DNA of 64,000 nucleotides from Acipenser ruthenus (GCF_902713425.1 NC_081198.1:20753188-20817187), one strand, 5' to 3'; positions 46,938-59,881 are shown, counted from the first letter of the stretch. Translations and numbers: made by a program. Notes: generated by a model from the letters alone, not told the origin.

Positions 46938-49900
46938 TCATTCCATCTTCACGTCCTGAAGTCCGGCGATCCTCCACTCCGCGCAGGCCTTGTCCTTCCC
47001 GAGGGTCCGGATGTCCAGAATTACAAAGTCCTTGATAAGAGTTTGTGCCCTTCTGGTCGTGGTGATAGTGTCTAGCTCCTGCTTGTGATAGACACAGACG
47101 TTACGGCCCTCCCACAGGATCTGCTTGACAACATTGATGACACGCCAAACGCACTTAGCTGTGCTGGTAGTGATTCCTCCCGCAGGCCCATAGAGCACAG
47201 TCTCAGCGGTCATCTTGGCCGTGTCAGCAAACCTGTTTAGGAAGACAGAGACAGAGAGCCAGACACTGCCAGCCACATCACACTCCCAGAAGATATGGGC
47301 TGGTGTTTCTCTCTTGCGGCACTTTGCATAGGGGCATGTTTCTACTTGGGCTAGTCCCCTCCTGAACATGAACGCTCAAGTGGGGAGTGCACTGTGGACG
47401 GTGTTCCATGCTATATCCTTCTGGACATTACTGAGGCAGCTGTGAGACACATTCTCCCAGATTTTTTGGCTTTGGGTGAGGGAGAAAGTAGCTACTTTTT
47501 CAATTTCCTGGGAACCGGCAAGATATTTAGTTACAGCCTTGTATTCCCAGGAGGCCAATTTTGCTTTATCTAAGCCCAATTTATATATAGTGTCCCTTAA
47601 GGTTCTATAATACAATGGGGGGTCCCAGGAGTACGGCACGGTGTTATCAATAGTGCAGAGGCCCAAGGCCCTGAGACAGGTGGCAAAATAGAAACGATTC
47701 ATGTAACATACCTTCCTGTCCAGGGCCTGGATGTTCTTGATAGTTTGCGTGAGCCCCTGCACTCGGGTGAGCTGCACAACGTCCGGGACCCCCTTACCTC
47801 CCTTCTTATCGGCTTTACTCAGGGTGGCTCGCTTTACCCTCTCCATCTTGCTGCCCCAGATAAAGCGGTGGATAATGCGGTCCACCACTTTTTTGGTGGT
47901 CCTGTCTGGGGGAAAGATTTTTCCTACATAAGAGAGGATGGGGAACAGTATAGACTTGGTTATTAATACTCTACCCGTCATTGTTAAGGATCTTGTGCTC
48001 CATCCGCCAATCTTTTTACGGACCTGGTTAATGGCCGCCGTCCAGCTCTGGGCCCCCGAGCTATTGTTCTCGAAAATGAGGCCCAGAATCTTGATTTTGT
48101 CCTTTTTGACAGGGTACATGTCCGACAGTTCCCTATCTACCTGCCAATTTTTAGACACGTAGACTTCGCTCTTGGACTTATTAATCACTGCCCCGGTCGC
48201 CGTGCAGTACTTCTCAAGGATATTACTAATCCGAGGTACCGACGATGTGTTGGTGCAAATGAGTGACACATCGTCCATATATGCTGTTGTTTTGACCTGG
48301 ACCCCGTTGGATCCAGGCAGCTGGAAACCAGTTATATTGGTATCCCTACGAATTGCCTGCAGGAGGGGTTCAATGCACACGACATATAGCAGTGGGGATA
48401 GTGGGCAACCCTGTCTGACCCCTGACTGGATAGATATTTTACCAGTCAGGTGCCTGTTCACCAAGACTCGGGTACTAATATTTGTATAGATGGTTTTAAC
48501 CCACCCCCTAAGTCCAGGAGCGAATTTCATCTGGTCCATCACTTTGTACATATATTCATGGCTTACCCTATCGAACGCCTTCTCCTGGTCAAGGTTGAAC
48601 AGGCAGAGGGGATGGTTCCATTCTCTAGAATAAGCCAGAATGTCCCTTGTTAACATTAAAATATCCGTGATGGACCTCCCTGGGACGCCACAAGCCTGGT
48701 CGGGGCCAATGACCAAAGGGAGGTGTACTTGTAGCCGGAGCATCAGAGCTTTGGCTAGTATCTTGTAATCCACGCAAAGGAGGCTGATTGGGCGCCAATT
48801 CCGTAGATCTTTAACTTCCCCTTTCTTATGAAGGAGAGTAATTACACTCTCCCGCATAGAAGGGCCCAACCGCTTCTCCCTGTAGACCGCTCTGTAGACC
48901 TCCGCTAAATGGACTTTTAGCGTGTCCCAAAAAAGATGGTAATACTCACCCGGGATGCCATCTGGACCTGGCGTCTTACCGGTGTTCATGGTCTTAACCG
49001 CCTGGGTGAGCTCCTCCAGCGTGAGTTCTGGGTCCTTCTCCTCCTCCTCGTCGTCCCGCACTGAGTCAGGCTCCAACTGGCTCAGGAACCACTCTATCAG
49101 GGTGTCATCTGTAGCTTTGATGTTATACAGGTCCCTATAGAAGTTCTCTACCACTTTTTTCACTCCCTCACTATCCTCTACTATCCTCCCCCTGCTGTCG
49201 AGCATGGAGGACATCAAGTGCCGCTTCTCCCTCGTTTTCTGGAAGAAGAAGCGAGTACACTTTTCGTCTTCCTCCATTTTTTGCACTTTTGCATTGTGCA
49301 TGACCTTTCGTTGTTCCTCCCTACAAAGCACTGAAAGATCTAGCTTGGTCTGGGCTATCTCGTCGCTTACAGGGAACCCCCGAAGCTGAAGCAGGCTCAG
49401 ACGCTGGAGGGCAGCATTCAGGTGTTTATATTTGGCCCTCCTTTCTTTTGCTTTCCTCTTGCCTGCTGCTATGAAATAACCCTTAGTTCTGATTTTGACC
49501 ATCTCCCACCACTCTATAGGGGAGTTGAATAGGTCACGCAAAGTGGTCCACTCAACAAGCCTGCTCTTATAGGCTGCAGCTATGGAGGGGTCATCGAGTA
49601 AGGAGGTGTTTAATTTCCAGACCCCTGACCCCATCTGGGAGGTCTGAGGGACCTGCAATGTTACCTGCAGGAGCCTATGGTCAGAGAAGAAGACGGCCTG
49701 GGTGTCTACTGCCGTCTTCGTAAGGGAGCTGGTATGCAGGACGAGATCTATACGGGAGAAGGAGGTCCCAGATGAGCTCACCCAGGTAAAGGGAGGCACC
49801 AGGTCCTTACCTGCATCACACAGGGAGAAATCAGATATTACGGAGGACAAAACTCTACTAGAGCGGTCGTTGCGTGGCCTGCTCCGGTCTACGTCCCTCA

Positions 49901-50381
49901 GAGCACAATTGAAGTCACCTGACACGATGACGGGTATGTTCCCCAGCAGGAGTGGACGCAGCTGTGGAAAAAATTGAACTCTTTCGTTTTGGTTAGTGGG
50001 TGCGTAGACATTGACCAGTCTGAGGGGAGTGTTGTTGTATGTCACATCCACGCTCAGAATTCTACCAGGTTCTACCTCCCTGCTGCTGCGGGAGGTAATA
50101 AATGGGTTTTTAAACAGGATACCTACTCCGTCGGCTCTGGCTATGTTGGAGCCCGACCAGAAGGAGTCCCCCAGGGTCCAACTCTCCTTCAGGTCCCTAT
50201 AATCAGGGCTTGACGAAATACCACACTCCTGCAGAAAGATGAGATCTGCTTTCAAGTTAGCTAGATAGTTTAGTACATCAAATCTTTTTTGTGTCTCCCT
50301 GATGCTCCTGACATTAACAGACACACATATCAGGGCCATCAGGGTAGCTAACAAGAAAAGGAGTCGCTGTGTCCACCCCAT
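46938..50381 (-). pseudogene. LINE ORF2: AP endonuclease + reverse transcriptase, one stop (A3)
   Basis: Same frame as A2. CGA becomes TGA at 47373-47375, in the sequence coding LPTRAFMFRRG. This separates a 1001-codon part with the APE and RT domains from a 143-codon tail that carries the C-terminal CCHC motif. The truncated product would keep all RT motifs but lose the zinc motif. The change is again a CpG transition. Confidence 0.9.
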
Positions 50382-50386
50382 AGCGA

Positions 50387-53300
50387 CTATGATTGGGAGG
50401 TCGGGACACTCTTCCTACTCTTAGCTCTACGCTTGCTTCGAGGGGGCTTGGGCTTATTTGCAACTCCCATCACCCCTGAGAAGGTACTCACTGCTGCCTC
50501 GTCCAAGAAGGCACCGTCATTGTATGCACAGTACGTGGAATTGTTTGGGCTATTCAACTCCCCACAAGGTAAGTCTGGTGGAACTTGCTCAGGGCCCCTC
50601 GGAACGTGTGGGTCAGCTTTGTCCTGGGGGGGGTTATGACAGACAGCATTCTTTGGCTGTTACCGTCTGTTGAATTGGAGCTGTTAGCAGACTTCTGGCT
50701 TACCGCGTCCAGGGGTATTCCCATGTCCTCCAGTGCTGTATCTAGGAGGACCTCTAGGGGGCCCCTGGTTTTGCCCATACAAGGGAGGGGGTCAAGGATG
50801 CTTTGAAGGGAGGCCCTTCGCTTGAAGAGGGTCATTGCTACCGAGGTACTGCTGGTCAGGGAAGGTGTTGACCCCGACCTCTCCCTCGGTGCATTAGTGA
50901 ACACCTCTTCTGCGAGGTGTGCTAGGGTTTGTGCCAATGACTGGGAAGGCTGGCTGGGGATGCCCTGGCTGGCTGCTACCTGCCCACTAGGCGGCAGTGT
51001 AGCCGTCCCTCTCGCCTCCGTCTCTGCCTGCGAGGGCAAGACTGGGGACTTTGTGTGGACATTAGCTGGTTTTGGATCTATGGGGGCCACCTGCAACTTG
51101 CTGTCTTTGATCTTGATCTTCTTTCTTTTCCCCCCCTCGTCTCTACCCTTTCTTTTCCCCACCCTCTGCTGGTTCTTCACTCCCTTCCCCTCCTTCTCAC
51201 TCTCACTTTCACTGTCGCTTTCGCTTTCCTCCCCCACGGACTCAATCCTTATGGCATCATAACGAGAGCCGAGGGGGAGTGCTGGCGCTTGTCACGGCTG
51301 ACCCCGAACCAGTTATTATGTGTAGTAAGAAATTGGATTCCTTTGCATGGAGAATTTCAGTGGCTAGAGTTCACGGCTCCTCGATTGATTCAGATTCAGT
51401 TGTATTAAGTCTGCCCACTAATAATGTAGAGCAAAATAGGTATTGTGGTGTTTGCAGAGCCGACCCGAGCTGAACCCAAGACAGAAGTGGAGTCCTGCTG
51501 GGAACGAGCTGAAACATTGGACATGGACTAGACGATTTAAAAATGAAATGTATTAATGAGATGATATGTGCTGTAACCATTTGTAATGTTTGAATAATCT
51601 TTAGTCTGTAACAAATACTGTAAAGTACTCTCTCTGTAAGACCGTATAACAGAATCTGGTACAACTTGATACACTGGCCGGCCTTGAGCAGTCTCTTATT
51701 AAAATTGGCACGATTCCCAGAATTTAGTGCTGAAATCTCTGTTAAGACTTTTCAGCTTGACTACAGAATAATGCTGTACTAATAGATGTATGTTAATATG
51801 CTTGTTTTAAATGGTATAGATTGCTGTGGTAACATATAATCATAGGTAGTGATAATTATTGTTAGTATGAAATACTATGAACAATTTTTATGTATAAGAT
51901 CATATGATTCACTTTGCTTAATATGATAGCATACCTGAAGCTGTTTTCTATCAAGATGAGCATAGTTAAAAACGGAGTCCTAATTCAATGAAAAGAATTA
52001 CTGTGTGCTTACATTCAAGAATTATAACTTCTGAATATAAAGGGAAAAGGAGTTAGGAGTATTCTTAAGGGAAAGAAAAAAACAGAAAAGGATTAAAAGA
52101 CCTCGCTTTGAGTAGGTTTCTGTTTGTAATTCAGTTTTAAAATAAGTAGGTGAGTAAGAACAACCTAGAGTAAAAGCAGACTATAACTTAAGACAAATAA
52201 GCATTGTCAGAAGATACACCACAAATAGAGAGCAGAAAAATTGAATAAAATCCTATTGTAATATTGCGGATATACTGCTGCTAGCAGAAAGTAATAAGGT
52301 TAGCAGCCATACGCTATAAGAAGTAATGTACTAGTTTGACTCTGAAGTTAAAAGACGCAGCATAGAAAGATGTTGTGTTTAAAATACAAAATAAAAGGAT
52401 TGAATAAATAATGAAGAATAAAAGCAGGAGATAGGTTTTAGGAGAGTAAACTCTATGTGACCTGTCTTCTTGAGCTCTCTATCAGCCTGCCCTTGGAGAA
52501 ATTAATATTAGCTGCTGGAAGGCCTCTTTGGTGGGAAGAAGCCGGAATTTTTTTATCAGAAGGCTTATAGTATCAGGCCGGACTGCAAAAATAGGGAGTT
52601 AGAACGGATGGTCTTAGCACCTAAGATAGTTAGTTGCCGGGCGGAACAAGCACGTAAGATACAGGTGTAAGGAAAGTTCTAGGGAACATTAATCACTATT
52701 AAACTTGGCAAGAAAAGAGGTGTCTTCAGCAAGCTGGTTTTAGCCAGTATGTGTATAGCTGAAACATACAGGGTCATCTGAGTGTCAATTAAGTTCAAGC
52801 TACCAGGGGCCCATAGGAGAAAACATTACAGCTTTACAGCTCAGTAAAATAGTTAGGTTTTCCATAAGGAGAAAACTCTACATTAAAAAGATATAAGATG
52901 GAAGTTCCCTATAATACCTGCTAAACACACACCTGTAAGGAAAGAAGGAAATTAATTTGAGAGTGAGATGACATGAGGGAATATATTTTTGAAAGCCAAG
53001 TTCATGTAATCAATTATAATCATTATAACTATAACTGCTATATTATGATATAACTATTGGTGTTACATATATTCAAACACCACTCTTTTTATAATGCACC
53101 CATATTAAGTAGTGAATCAAGTTTGCAGGGATTTTGTGAACTCTGCTTCACCTAACTTTTCAGATGAAGGAGGGGGGCCAAGAATGAGTGGATGAGAACA
53201 TGGGCTAGTGTTGATTTGTTGGCATATGACTTTAATTGAGTCTGAGGAGTTGGTTGAATTCTTTAGAGATTACTGTTTGCCAAGAGATAAGGAGTGTCCA

Positions 53301-55072
53301 TATAGATTGATGACTGGATCTAATTGGGGCTTCCCATTGCTTTCAATGGGACGAAAATTGTATAAAAACCCTGGGCCGATCACACTGAGACCACCACACT
53401 CAAGCTTGGCAGAGCCACGTGGTCCATCCTTTGCAGATCTCTACAGAACAGTCCTTCTCTTTTGTTCACGCTACTCTTCCTTATAATAGGAGGTAAGCAT
53501 ATTAATGGTATTATTGTATCTCGCGTTTATTGGTTATATTGCTATGAGGTTTTGAAACAATGTTTTAGTATTAAGAGTGTTATATTGAATGTGCTAAAAC
53601 ATAGCAGTGGGTGCTTGTAGGCTTTGTGCTTAACCAGCCTGAGGGCTGCACTGAATACATATAATTGTATTATGTTATTGAAGTACTAAATGCTGAAGCT
53701 TGTAATCAACTTAGCATTGCTAATTATTGTTACATGTTTTCGGGTCTTGGTAGTATGCGCAAACTACTAAACCAATATTAAAGGCATTTTAATAAAACGA
53801 AGGAGCGCTGATGTTGCTCTGATTCGTAAAACTTTGAATAAATGAGTCTGAGTGATTTTCTTGATTAAATAAAAAGGTTTTAAGGACACACCGCTCGTCC
53901 AGTGCTCGAACATAAACCACTAGGAGTTTTAAACATCTCTGTCCTCCTTAACGTCTCCCCTGAGTTAAGAGTGTGTGCAGAGCGAATAATATAATAAAAG
54001 AGAACGTGAAAAGTGAAAACGTGACACGCTGAGAGGGCCCTACTCAGGGGGGGGCGCTGCTGGGTCCGGGCTCCCTCCCTGCCTCGTGTTCTGTATCAGA
54101 GGAGCTACTGGAGGAGCTAGTGGAGTAGCTGTTGTACTCTCTCTCTGGGCTGGGGGAAGGGGTCCTCGTAAAACGGGACATGTCTCGGGGGCGGGGGGGT
54201 GAGGGGGGTGCTGGTGATGATGGTGGTGCTGGAGTCTGGGTTTTGGATACTGTTGGTGGTGATGTGGACTGATCTTTGTTACTTGCTCCCTCTTCCTGCT
54301 CAGGCCTAGGCTTGTTCGTATTTGCCTTGCTGGCTCTGGCCATGTTGGCATAGGAAGAGGGGCAGTCCTTAAACAGGTGCCCCTTCTTTCCACACAAATT
54401 GCACTGCCTCTCTTCTCTGCAGTGGCTGGTCTCGTGGGGGGCGCCGCAGTTCCTGCACTTGACTACAGTACATGCGGCCGCCAGGTGTCCTAATTCCCCA
54501 CATTTCCTGCAGAGTTTTGGCATCCCATTATAGAATACCAGCCCTCTGTTGGGCCCTAACACTATGGAGTTTGGAATGTGGCGGACGCCTCCAATGCCCG
54601 ATGGATCAACATTGAGGCGTACCAGCCACTTTCTGGCTCCTGTCCAAACCCCATCTTCGTCTGTAATTTTCCTCCCTTCTGATGACACCCTCCCATAGCG
54701 GTTAAGCCATGTTGTAATATCATAGTCGCTAACAGCCTCATTGAAAAATTGGACAGTAACAACTTTCATTTCTCTGTCTGTCAGTGCATCCACACAAAAT
54801 TCTTTGTATGGAGCGAGATATTTATTCTCCCCCCAAAAGGACCACATTTCTTGTAACTTTTGGGGGTTCCTAAAACTGACCTCAAACACTTCCTTAAGCC
54901 CTGGCAATTTCACCAAACAATTCAAGTCAGAAGGGGAAAAACCCATACCCCTCTGAAGAATGGTCCGGCTGAACTCCAGTCTCGTCAGTCCTGGTTCCGT
55001 TTCATCTTGCTTGTTTCTTGTGAAGCGCACCGCATTGTGCCTCCTGGTCTCCTGGGTTGGCCGGAACGCCAT
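50387..55072 (-). pseudogene. LINE ORF1 gag-like protein, split by a solo LTR (A3)
   Basis: The N-terminal part (54031-55072) codes the N-terminal domain and three knuckles (CRKCGELGHLAAAC and so on). The C-terminal part (50387-51289) codes the acidic SESDSESESEKE region and tail. Between them sits the LTR. In addition the G runs near 54045 and 50630 differ in length from A2 and change frame. No functional ORF1 can come from this copy. Confidence 0.9.
51290..54026 (+). mobile_element. Solo LTR inserted in A3 ORF1
   Basis: 2737 bp bounded by TGTCACG and CGTGACA, flanked by a 4-bp duplication CGCT. Plus orientation: TATA box TATAAAA at 53361, a GGAGGTAAG splice-donor-like site near 53490, AATAAA at 53791. 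No internal coding region, so it is a solo LTR left by recombination. The LTR is unusually long. The termini fit Gypsy or an endogenous retrovirus; the family is not resolved. It is younger than family A. A small 92-codon frame inside is not taken as a gene. Confidence 0.78.
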
Positions 55073-56432
55073 CCTTCAGCTGGCTCCTCCGATTGGGGTG
55101 GGAGAAGCCTCTGGACGTCCGGGTTGTCTCTCTCTACGGAAAAGAGACAACGTAAGCAGCAAATCTGAGCAGTTGAAGGAACTATTACTTTAGTCCCTGA
55201 GGAGATGGTCGCCTCGCAAGAGGGACCCCCTCCCCAGGTGAACGGTGTCCTTCCCTGGCGGAGTAGGGGGCGCTGCTTGGCACCGAGACCACGTAGGAAG
55301 AATCGTGGCTGTGACGCCTCTTCGGGGTCCGGGGCCGCCCTCTGCTCCTCCCAGATGGCGCCCTCTGCTGGGCGCCTGCTGCTCTCTCGGTCTGGATCTC
55401 GATTACAATCAAGGGCTGGGGATGAGGTCGTCTAGGTCATCAAAGGGTCCTCAAAGGTCGTCTGGATGGTAGGTCCTCCTTCTCTCTAACTCCAGGAAGG
55501 TCTGGAAAAGCCGGAACCGCCTGAAAAAGAAAAAAACGGGAACCGCCTGAAAAAGAAAAAACTGCTCTCAACAGTCAACAAAATCTTGAAAGACCCTCGG
55601 CCTGGATTGGGCAAGCCAAAACCAGACTGAGCATTAGTCTTCCAAAAAGTTGCCGAGCTGAAGAAAGCCAGTCAAAAATAAAACAAATTCTGTTCCTCCT
55701 CACCCGAACAAACCTCTCACAGACCCTCGGAGGGAGCGGGCAATGCCACTACCCTCTAAGCCTTAGTCTTAGAAAGATTTATTCGAACTGAAGAGAATAC
55801 TCTTTTATTGAGATTTTACATTTTTTACATTTACACCCATTCGTTTTTTCATTCATTTTACATTTCTTTTAAAGATGACATTCATGCATACAGACATACA
55901 TTTTGTTTTAAAAGCATTTAAAATACATTTAAAAACACCAAGACAATTGTGCTTTGTACATGGTTAAAACAGACACAGATTAAAATCAACATGAAAAAAA
56001 CCTGTGCTGTTTTAAAAGTGAATGGAAAAAAAGAACCATCTATAAAAAACCAGTGCTTGTGAGGGCCGGGGAGTGCTCTCTAAAAAAGTGAACATAAACC
56101 TAGATCTAAAACAGGGACAGGGGAAAAGGGACAGTGTATAAACAGTGAGTTAAAATTCTAAAATTTTAAAACACTTAAAATGTAACTTTTAATAGTTTAC
56201 ATTAAAAATCTTAAAGATACATAAAACAAAACAAAACAAAATCAAATAAAACATTCAAATTAAATCAAAGGTCCATAAAACTGAAACAAAAAGACTACAT
56301 AAAACCAGGGCACCGTTGAAAAACGGTCATGCCAGCTAAAAAGGGCGGAATGCTGGCATGACAAAATAAATAAAAGGCTTAGCGGTGCCCCGTAGTCCCG
56401 CTCCTAGGAGCTAGCGGTTCCAGTTTTTTCCT

Positions 56433-59400
56433 TTATTCCATCTTCACGTCCTGAAGTCCGGCGATCCTCCACTCCGCGCAGGCCTTGTCCTTCCCGAGGG
56501 TCCGGATGTCCAGAATTACAAAGTCCTTGATAAGAGTTTGTGCCCTTCTGGTCGTGGTGATAGTGTCTAGCTCCTGCTTGTGATAGACACAGACGTTACG
56601 GCCTTCCCACAGGATCTGCTTGACAACATTGATGATACGCCAAACGCACTTAGCTGTGCTGGTATCGATTCCTCCCGCAGGCCCATAGAGCACAGTCTCA
56701 GCGGTCATCTTGGCCGTGTCAGCAAACCTGTTTAGGAAGACAGAGACAGAGAGCCAGACACTGCCAGCCACATCACACTCCCAGAAGATATGGGCTGGTG
56801 TTTCTCTCTTGCGGCACTTTGCATAGGGGCATGTTTCTACTTGGGCTAGTCCCCTCCTGAACATGAACGCTCGAGTGGGGAGTGCACTGTGGACGGTGTT
56901 CCATGCTATATCCTTCTGGACATTACTGAGGCAGCTGTGAGACACATTCTCCCAGATTTTTTGGCTTTGGGTGAGGGAGAAAGTAGCTACTTTTTCAATT
57001 TCCTGGGAACCGGCAAGATATTTAGTTACAGCCTTGTATTCCCAGGAGGCCAATTTTGCTTTATCTAAGCCCAATTTATATATAGTGTCCCTTAAGGTTC
57101 TATAATACAATGGGGGGTCCCAGGAGTACGGCACGGTGTTATCAATAGTGCAGAGGCCCAAGGCCCTGAGACAGGTGGCAAAATAGAAACGATTCATGTA
57201 ACATACCTTCCTGTCCAGGGCCTGGATGTTCTTGATAGTTTGCGTGAGCCCCTGCACTCGGGTGAGCTGCACAACGTCCGGGACCCTCTTACCTCCCTTC
57301 TTGTCGGCTTTACTCAAGGTGGCTCGCTTTACCCTCTCCATCTTGCTGCCCCAGATAAAGCGGTGGATAATGCGGTCCACCACTTTTTTGGTGGACCTGT
57401 CTGGGGGAAAGATTTTTCCTACATAAGAGAGGATGGGGAACAGTATAGACTTGGTTATTAATACTCTACCCGTCATTGTTAAGGATCTTGTGCTCCATCC
57501 GCCAATCTTTTTACGGACCTGGTTAATGGCCGCCGTCCAGCTCTGGGCCCCCGAGCTATTGTTCTCGAAAATGAGGCCCAGAATCTTGATTTTGTCCTTT
57601 TTGACAGGGTACATGTCCGACAGTTCCCTATCTACCTGCCAATTTTTAGACACGTAGACTTCGCTCTTGGACTTATTAATCACTGCCCCGGTCGCCGTGC
57701 AGTACTTCTCAAGGATATTACTAATCCGAGGTACCGACGATGTGTTGGTGCAAATGAGTGACACATCGTCCATATATGCTGTTGTTTTGACCTGGACCCC
57801 GTTGGATCCAGGCAGCTGGAAACCATTTATATTGGTATCCCTACGAATTGCCTGCAGGAGGGGTTCGATGCACACGACATATAGCAGTGGGGATAGTGGG
57901 CAACCCTGTCTGACCCCTGACTGGATAGATATTTTACCAGTCAGGTGCCTGTTCACCAAGACTCGGGTACTAATGTTTGTATAGATGGTTTTAACCCACC
58001 CCCTAAGTCCAGGAGCGAATTTCATCTGGTCCATCACTTTGTACATATATTCATGGCTTACCCTATCGAACGCCTTCTCCTGGTCAAGGTTGAACAGGCA
58101 GAGGGGATGGTTCCGTTCTCTAGAATAAGCCAGAATGTCCCTTGTTAACATTAAAATATCCGTGATGGACCTCCCTGGGACGCCACAAGCCTGGTCGGGG
58201 CCAATGACCAAAGGGAGGTGTACTTGTAGCCGGAGCATCAGAGCTTTGGCTAGTATCTTGTAATCCACGCAAAGGAGGCTGATTGGGCGCCAATTCCGTA
58301 GATCTTTAACTTCCCCTTTCTTATGAAGGAGAGTAATTACACTCTCCCGCATAGAAGGGCCCAACCGCTTCTCCCTGTAGACCGCTCTGTAGACCTCCGC
58401 TAAATGGACTTTTAGCGTGTCCCAAAAAAGATGGTAATACTCACCCGGGATGCCATCTGGACCTTGCGTCTTACCGGTGTTCATGGTCTTAACCACCTGG
58501 GTGAGCTCCTCCAGCGTGAGTTCTGGGTCCTTCTCCTCCTCCTCCTCGTCCCGCACTGAGTCAGGCTCCAACTGGCTCAGGAACCACTCTATCAGGGTGT
58601 CATCTGTAGCTTTGATGTTATACAGGTCCCTATAGAAGTTCTCTACCACTTTTTTCACTCCCTCACTATCCTCTACTATCCTCCCCCTGCTGTCGAGCAT
58701 GGAGGACATCAAGTGCCGCTTCTCCCTCGTTTTCTGGAAGAAGAAGCGAGTACACTTTTCGTCTTCCTCCATTTTTTGCACTTTTGCATTGTGCATGACC
58801 TTTCGTTGTTCCTCCCTACAAAGCACTGAAAGATCTAGCTTGGTCTGGGCTATCTCGTCGCTTACAGGGAACCCCCGAAGCTGAAGCAGGCTCAGACGCT
58901 GGAGGGCAGCATTCAGGTGTTTATATTTGGCCCTCCTTTCTTTTGCTTTCCTCTTGCCTGCTGCTATGAAATAACCCTTAGTTCTGATTTTGACCATCTC
59001 CCACCACTCTATAGGGGAGTTGAATAGGTCACGCAAAGTGGTCCACTCAACAAGCCTGCTCTTATAGGCTGCAGCTATGGAGGGGTCATCGAGTAAGGAG
59101 GTGTTTAATTTCCAGACCCCTGACCCCATCTGGGAGGTCTGAGGGACCTGCAATGTTACCTGCAGGAGCCTATGGTCAGAGAAGAAGACGGCCTGGGTGT
59201 CTACTGCCGTCTTCGTAAGGGAGCTGGTATGCAGGACGAGATCTATACGGGAGAAGGAGGTCCCAGATGAGCTCACCCAGGTAAAGGGAGGCACCAGGTC
59301 CTTACCTGCATCACACAGGGAGAAATCAGATATTACGGAGGACAAAACTCTACTAGAGCGGTCGTTGCGTGGCCTGCTCCGGTCTACGTCCCTCAGAGCA

Positions 59401-59876
59401 CAATTGAAGTCACCTGACACGATGACGGGTACGTTCCCCAGCAGGAGTGGACGCAGCTGTGGAAAAATTTTAACTCTTTCGTTTTGGTTAGTGGGTGCGT
59501 AGACATTGACCAGTCTGAGGGGAGTGTTGTTGTATGTCACATCCACGCTCAGAATTCTACCAGGTTCTACCTCCCTGCTGCTGCGGGAGGTAATAAATGG
59601 GTTTTTAAACAGGATACCTACTCCGTCGGCTCTGGCTATGTTGGAGCCCGACCAGAAGGAGTCCCCCAGGGTCCAACTCTCCTTCAGGTCCCTATAATCA
59701 GGGCTTGACGAAATACCACACTCCTGCAGAAAGATGAGATCTGCTTTCAAGTTAGCTAGATAGTTTAGTACATCAAATCTTTTTTGTGTCTCCCTGATGC
59801 TCCTGACATTAACAGACACACATATCAGGGCCATCAGGGTAGCTAACAAGAAAAGGAGTCGCTGCGTCCACCCCAT
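56433..59876 (-). CDS. LINE ORF2: AP endonuclease + reverse transcriptase (A4)
   Basis: 1147 aa, open, the same length as A2 ORF2 with all motifs: LQECG, GDFNC, SRIDLV, SDH, FNLDQEKAFDRVSH, GVRQGCPLSPLLY, YMDD, and the C-terminal CPYAKCRKRETPAHIFWEC. A few replacements against A2, including GKTQGPDG for GKTPGPDG before the RT fingers and KGGKRVPD for KGGKGVPD. The lack of a working ORF1 in cis makes this copy a possible trans enzyme source only. ORF2 starts 5 nt after the ORF1 stop. Confidence 0.94.
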   Translation of the reverse strand: MGWTQRLLFLLATLMALICVSVNVRSIRETQKRFDVLNYLANLKADLIFLQECGISSSPDYRDLKESWTLGDSFWSGSNIARADGVGILFKNPFITSRSSREVEPGRILSVDVTYNNTPLRLVNVYAPTNQNERVKIFPQLRPLLLGNVPVIVSGDFNCALRDVDRSRPRNDRSSRVLSSVISDFSLCDAGKDLVPPFTWVSSSGTSFSRIDLVLHTSSLTKTAVDTQAVFFSDHRLLQVTLQVPQTSQMGSGVWKLNTSLLDDPSIAAAYKSRLVEWTTLRDLFNSPIEWWEMVKIRTKGYFIAAGKRKAKERRAKYKHLNAALQRLSLLQLRGFPVSDEIAQTKLDLSVLCREEQRKVMHNAKVQKMEEDEKCTRFFFQKTREKRHLMSSMLDSRGRIVEDSEGVKKVVENFYRDLYNIKATDDTLIEWFLSQLEPDSVRDEEEEEKDPELTLEELTQVVKTMNTGKTQGPDGIPGEYYHLFWDTLKVHLAEVYRAVYREKRLGPSMRESVITLLHKKGEVKDLRNWRPISLLCVDYKILAKALMLRLQVHLPLVIGPDQACGVPGRSITDILMLTRDILAYSRERNHPLCLFNLDQEKAFDRVSHEYMYKVMDQMKFAPGLRGWVKTIYTNISTRVLVNRHLTGKISIQSGVRQGCPLSPLLYVVCIEPLLQAIRRDTNINGFQLPGSNGVQVKTTAYMDDVSLICTNTSSVPRISNILEKYCTATGAVINKSKSEVYVSKNWQVDRELSDMYPVKKDKIKILGLIFENNSSGAQSWTAAINQVRKKIGGWSTRSLTMTGRVLITKSILFPILSYVGKIFPPDRSTKKVVDRIIHRFIWGSKMERVKRATLSKADKKGGKRVPDVVQLTRVQGLTQTIKNIQALDRKVCYMNRFYFATCLRALGLCTIDNTVPYSWDPPLYYRTLRDTIYKLGLDKAKLASWEYKAVTKYLAGSQEIEKVATFSLTQSQKIWENVSHSCLSNVQKDIAWNTVHSALPTRAFMFRRGLAQVETCPYAKCRKRETPAHIFWECDVAGSVWLSVSVFLNRFADTAKMTAETVLYGPAGGIDTSTAKCVWRIINVVKQILWEGRNVCVYHKQELDTITTTRRAQTLIKDFVILDIRTLGKDKACAEWRIAGLQDVKME

Positions 59877-59881
59877 AGCGA

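Larger units (their letters stand above)
46286..55799 (-). mobile_element. Keno-like LINE family A, copy A3, carrying a solo LTR
   Basis: Full-length family A copy whose ORF1 is split by a solo LTR at 51290-54026. 3'UTR 46286-46937 (stem-loop 46831-46867), 5'UTR 55073-55799. Its 5' end abuts A4 exactly as A1 abuts A2. ORF2 has one stop. The 5'UTR is full length, like A1. Confidence 0.92.

Noticed and set aside
53208-53486. 92-codon frame inside the solo LTR
   Set aside because: It spans the TATA box and the presumed transcript start; no recognisable domain; duplicated only because the LTR is.
51290-54026. DNA transposon with terminal inverted repeats TGTCACG/CGTGACA
   Set aside because: The inverted repeat is only 7 bp, no transposase is present, and TATA and AATAAA lie in LTR order. 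TG...CA ends with a 4-bp duplication fit an LTR better, though not with certainty.
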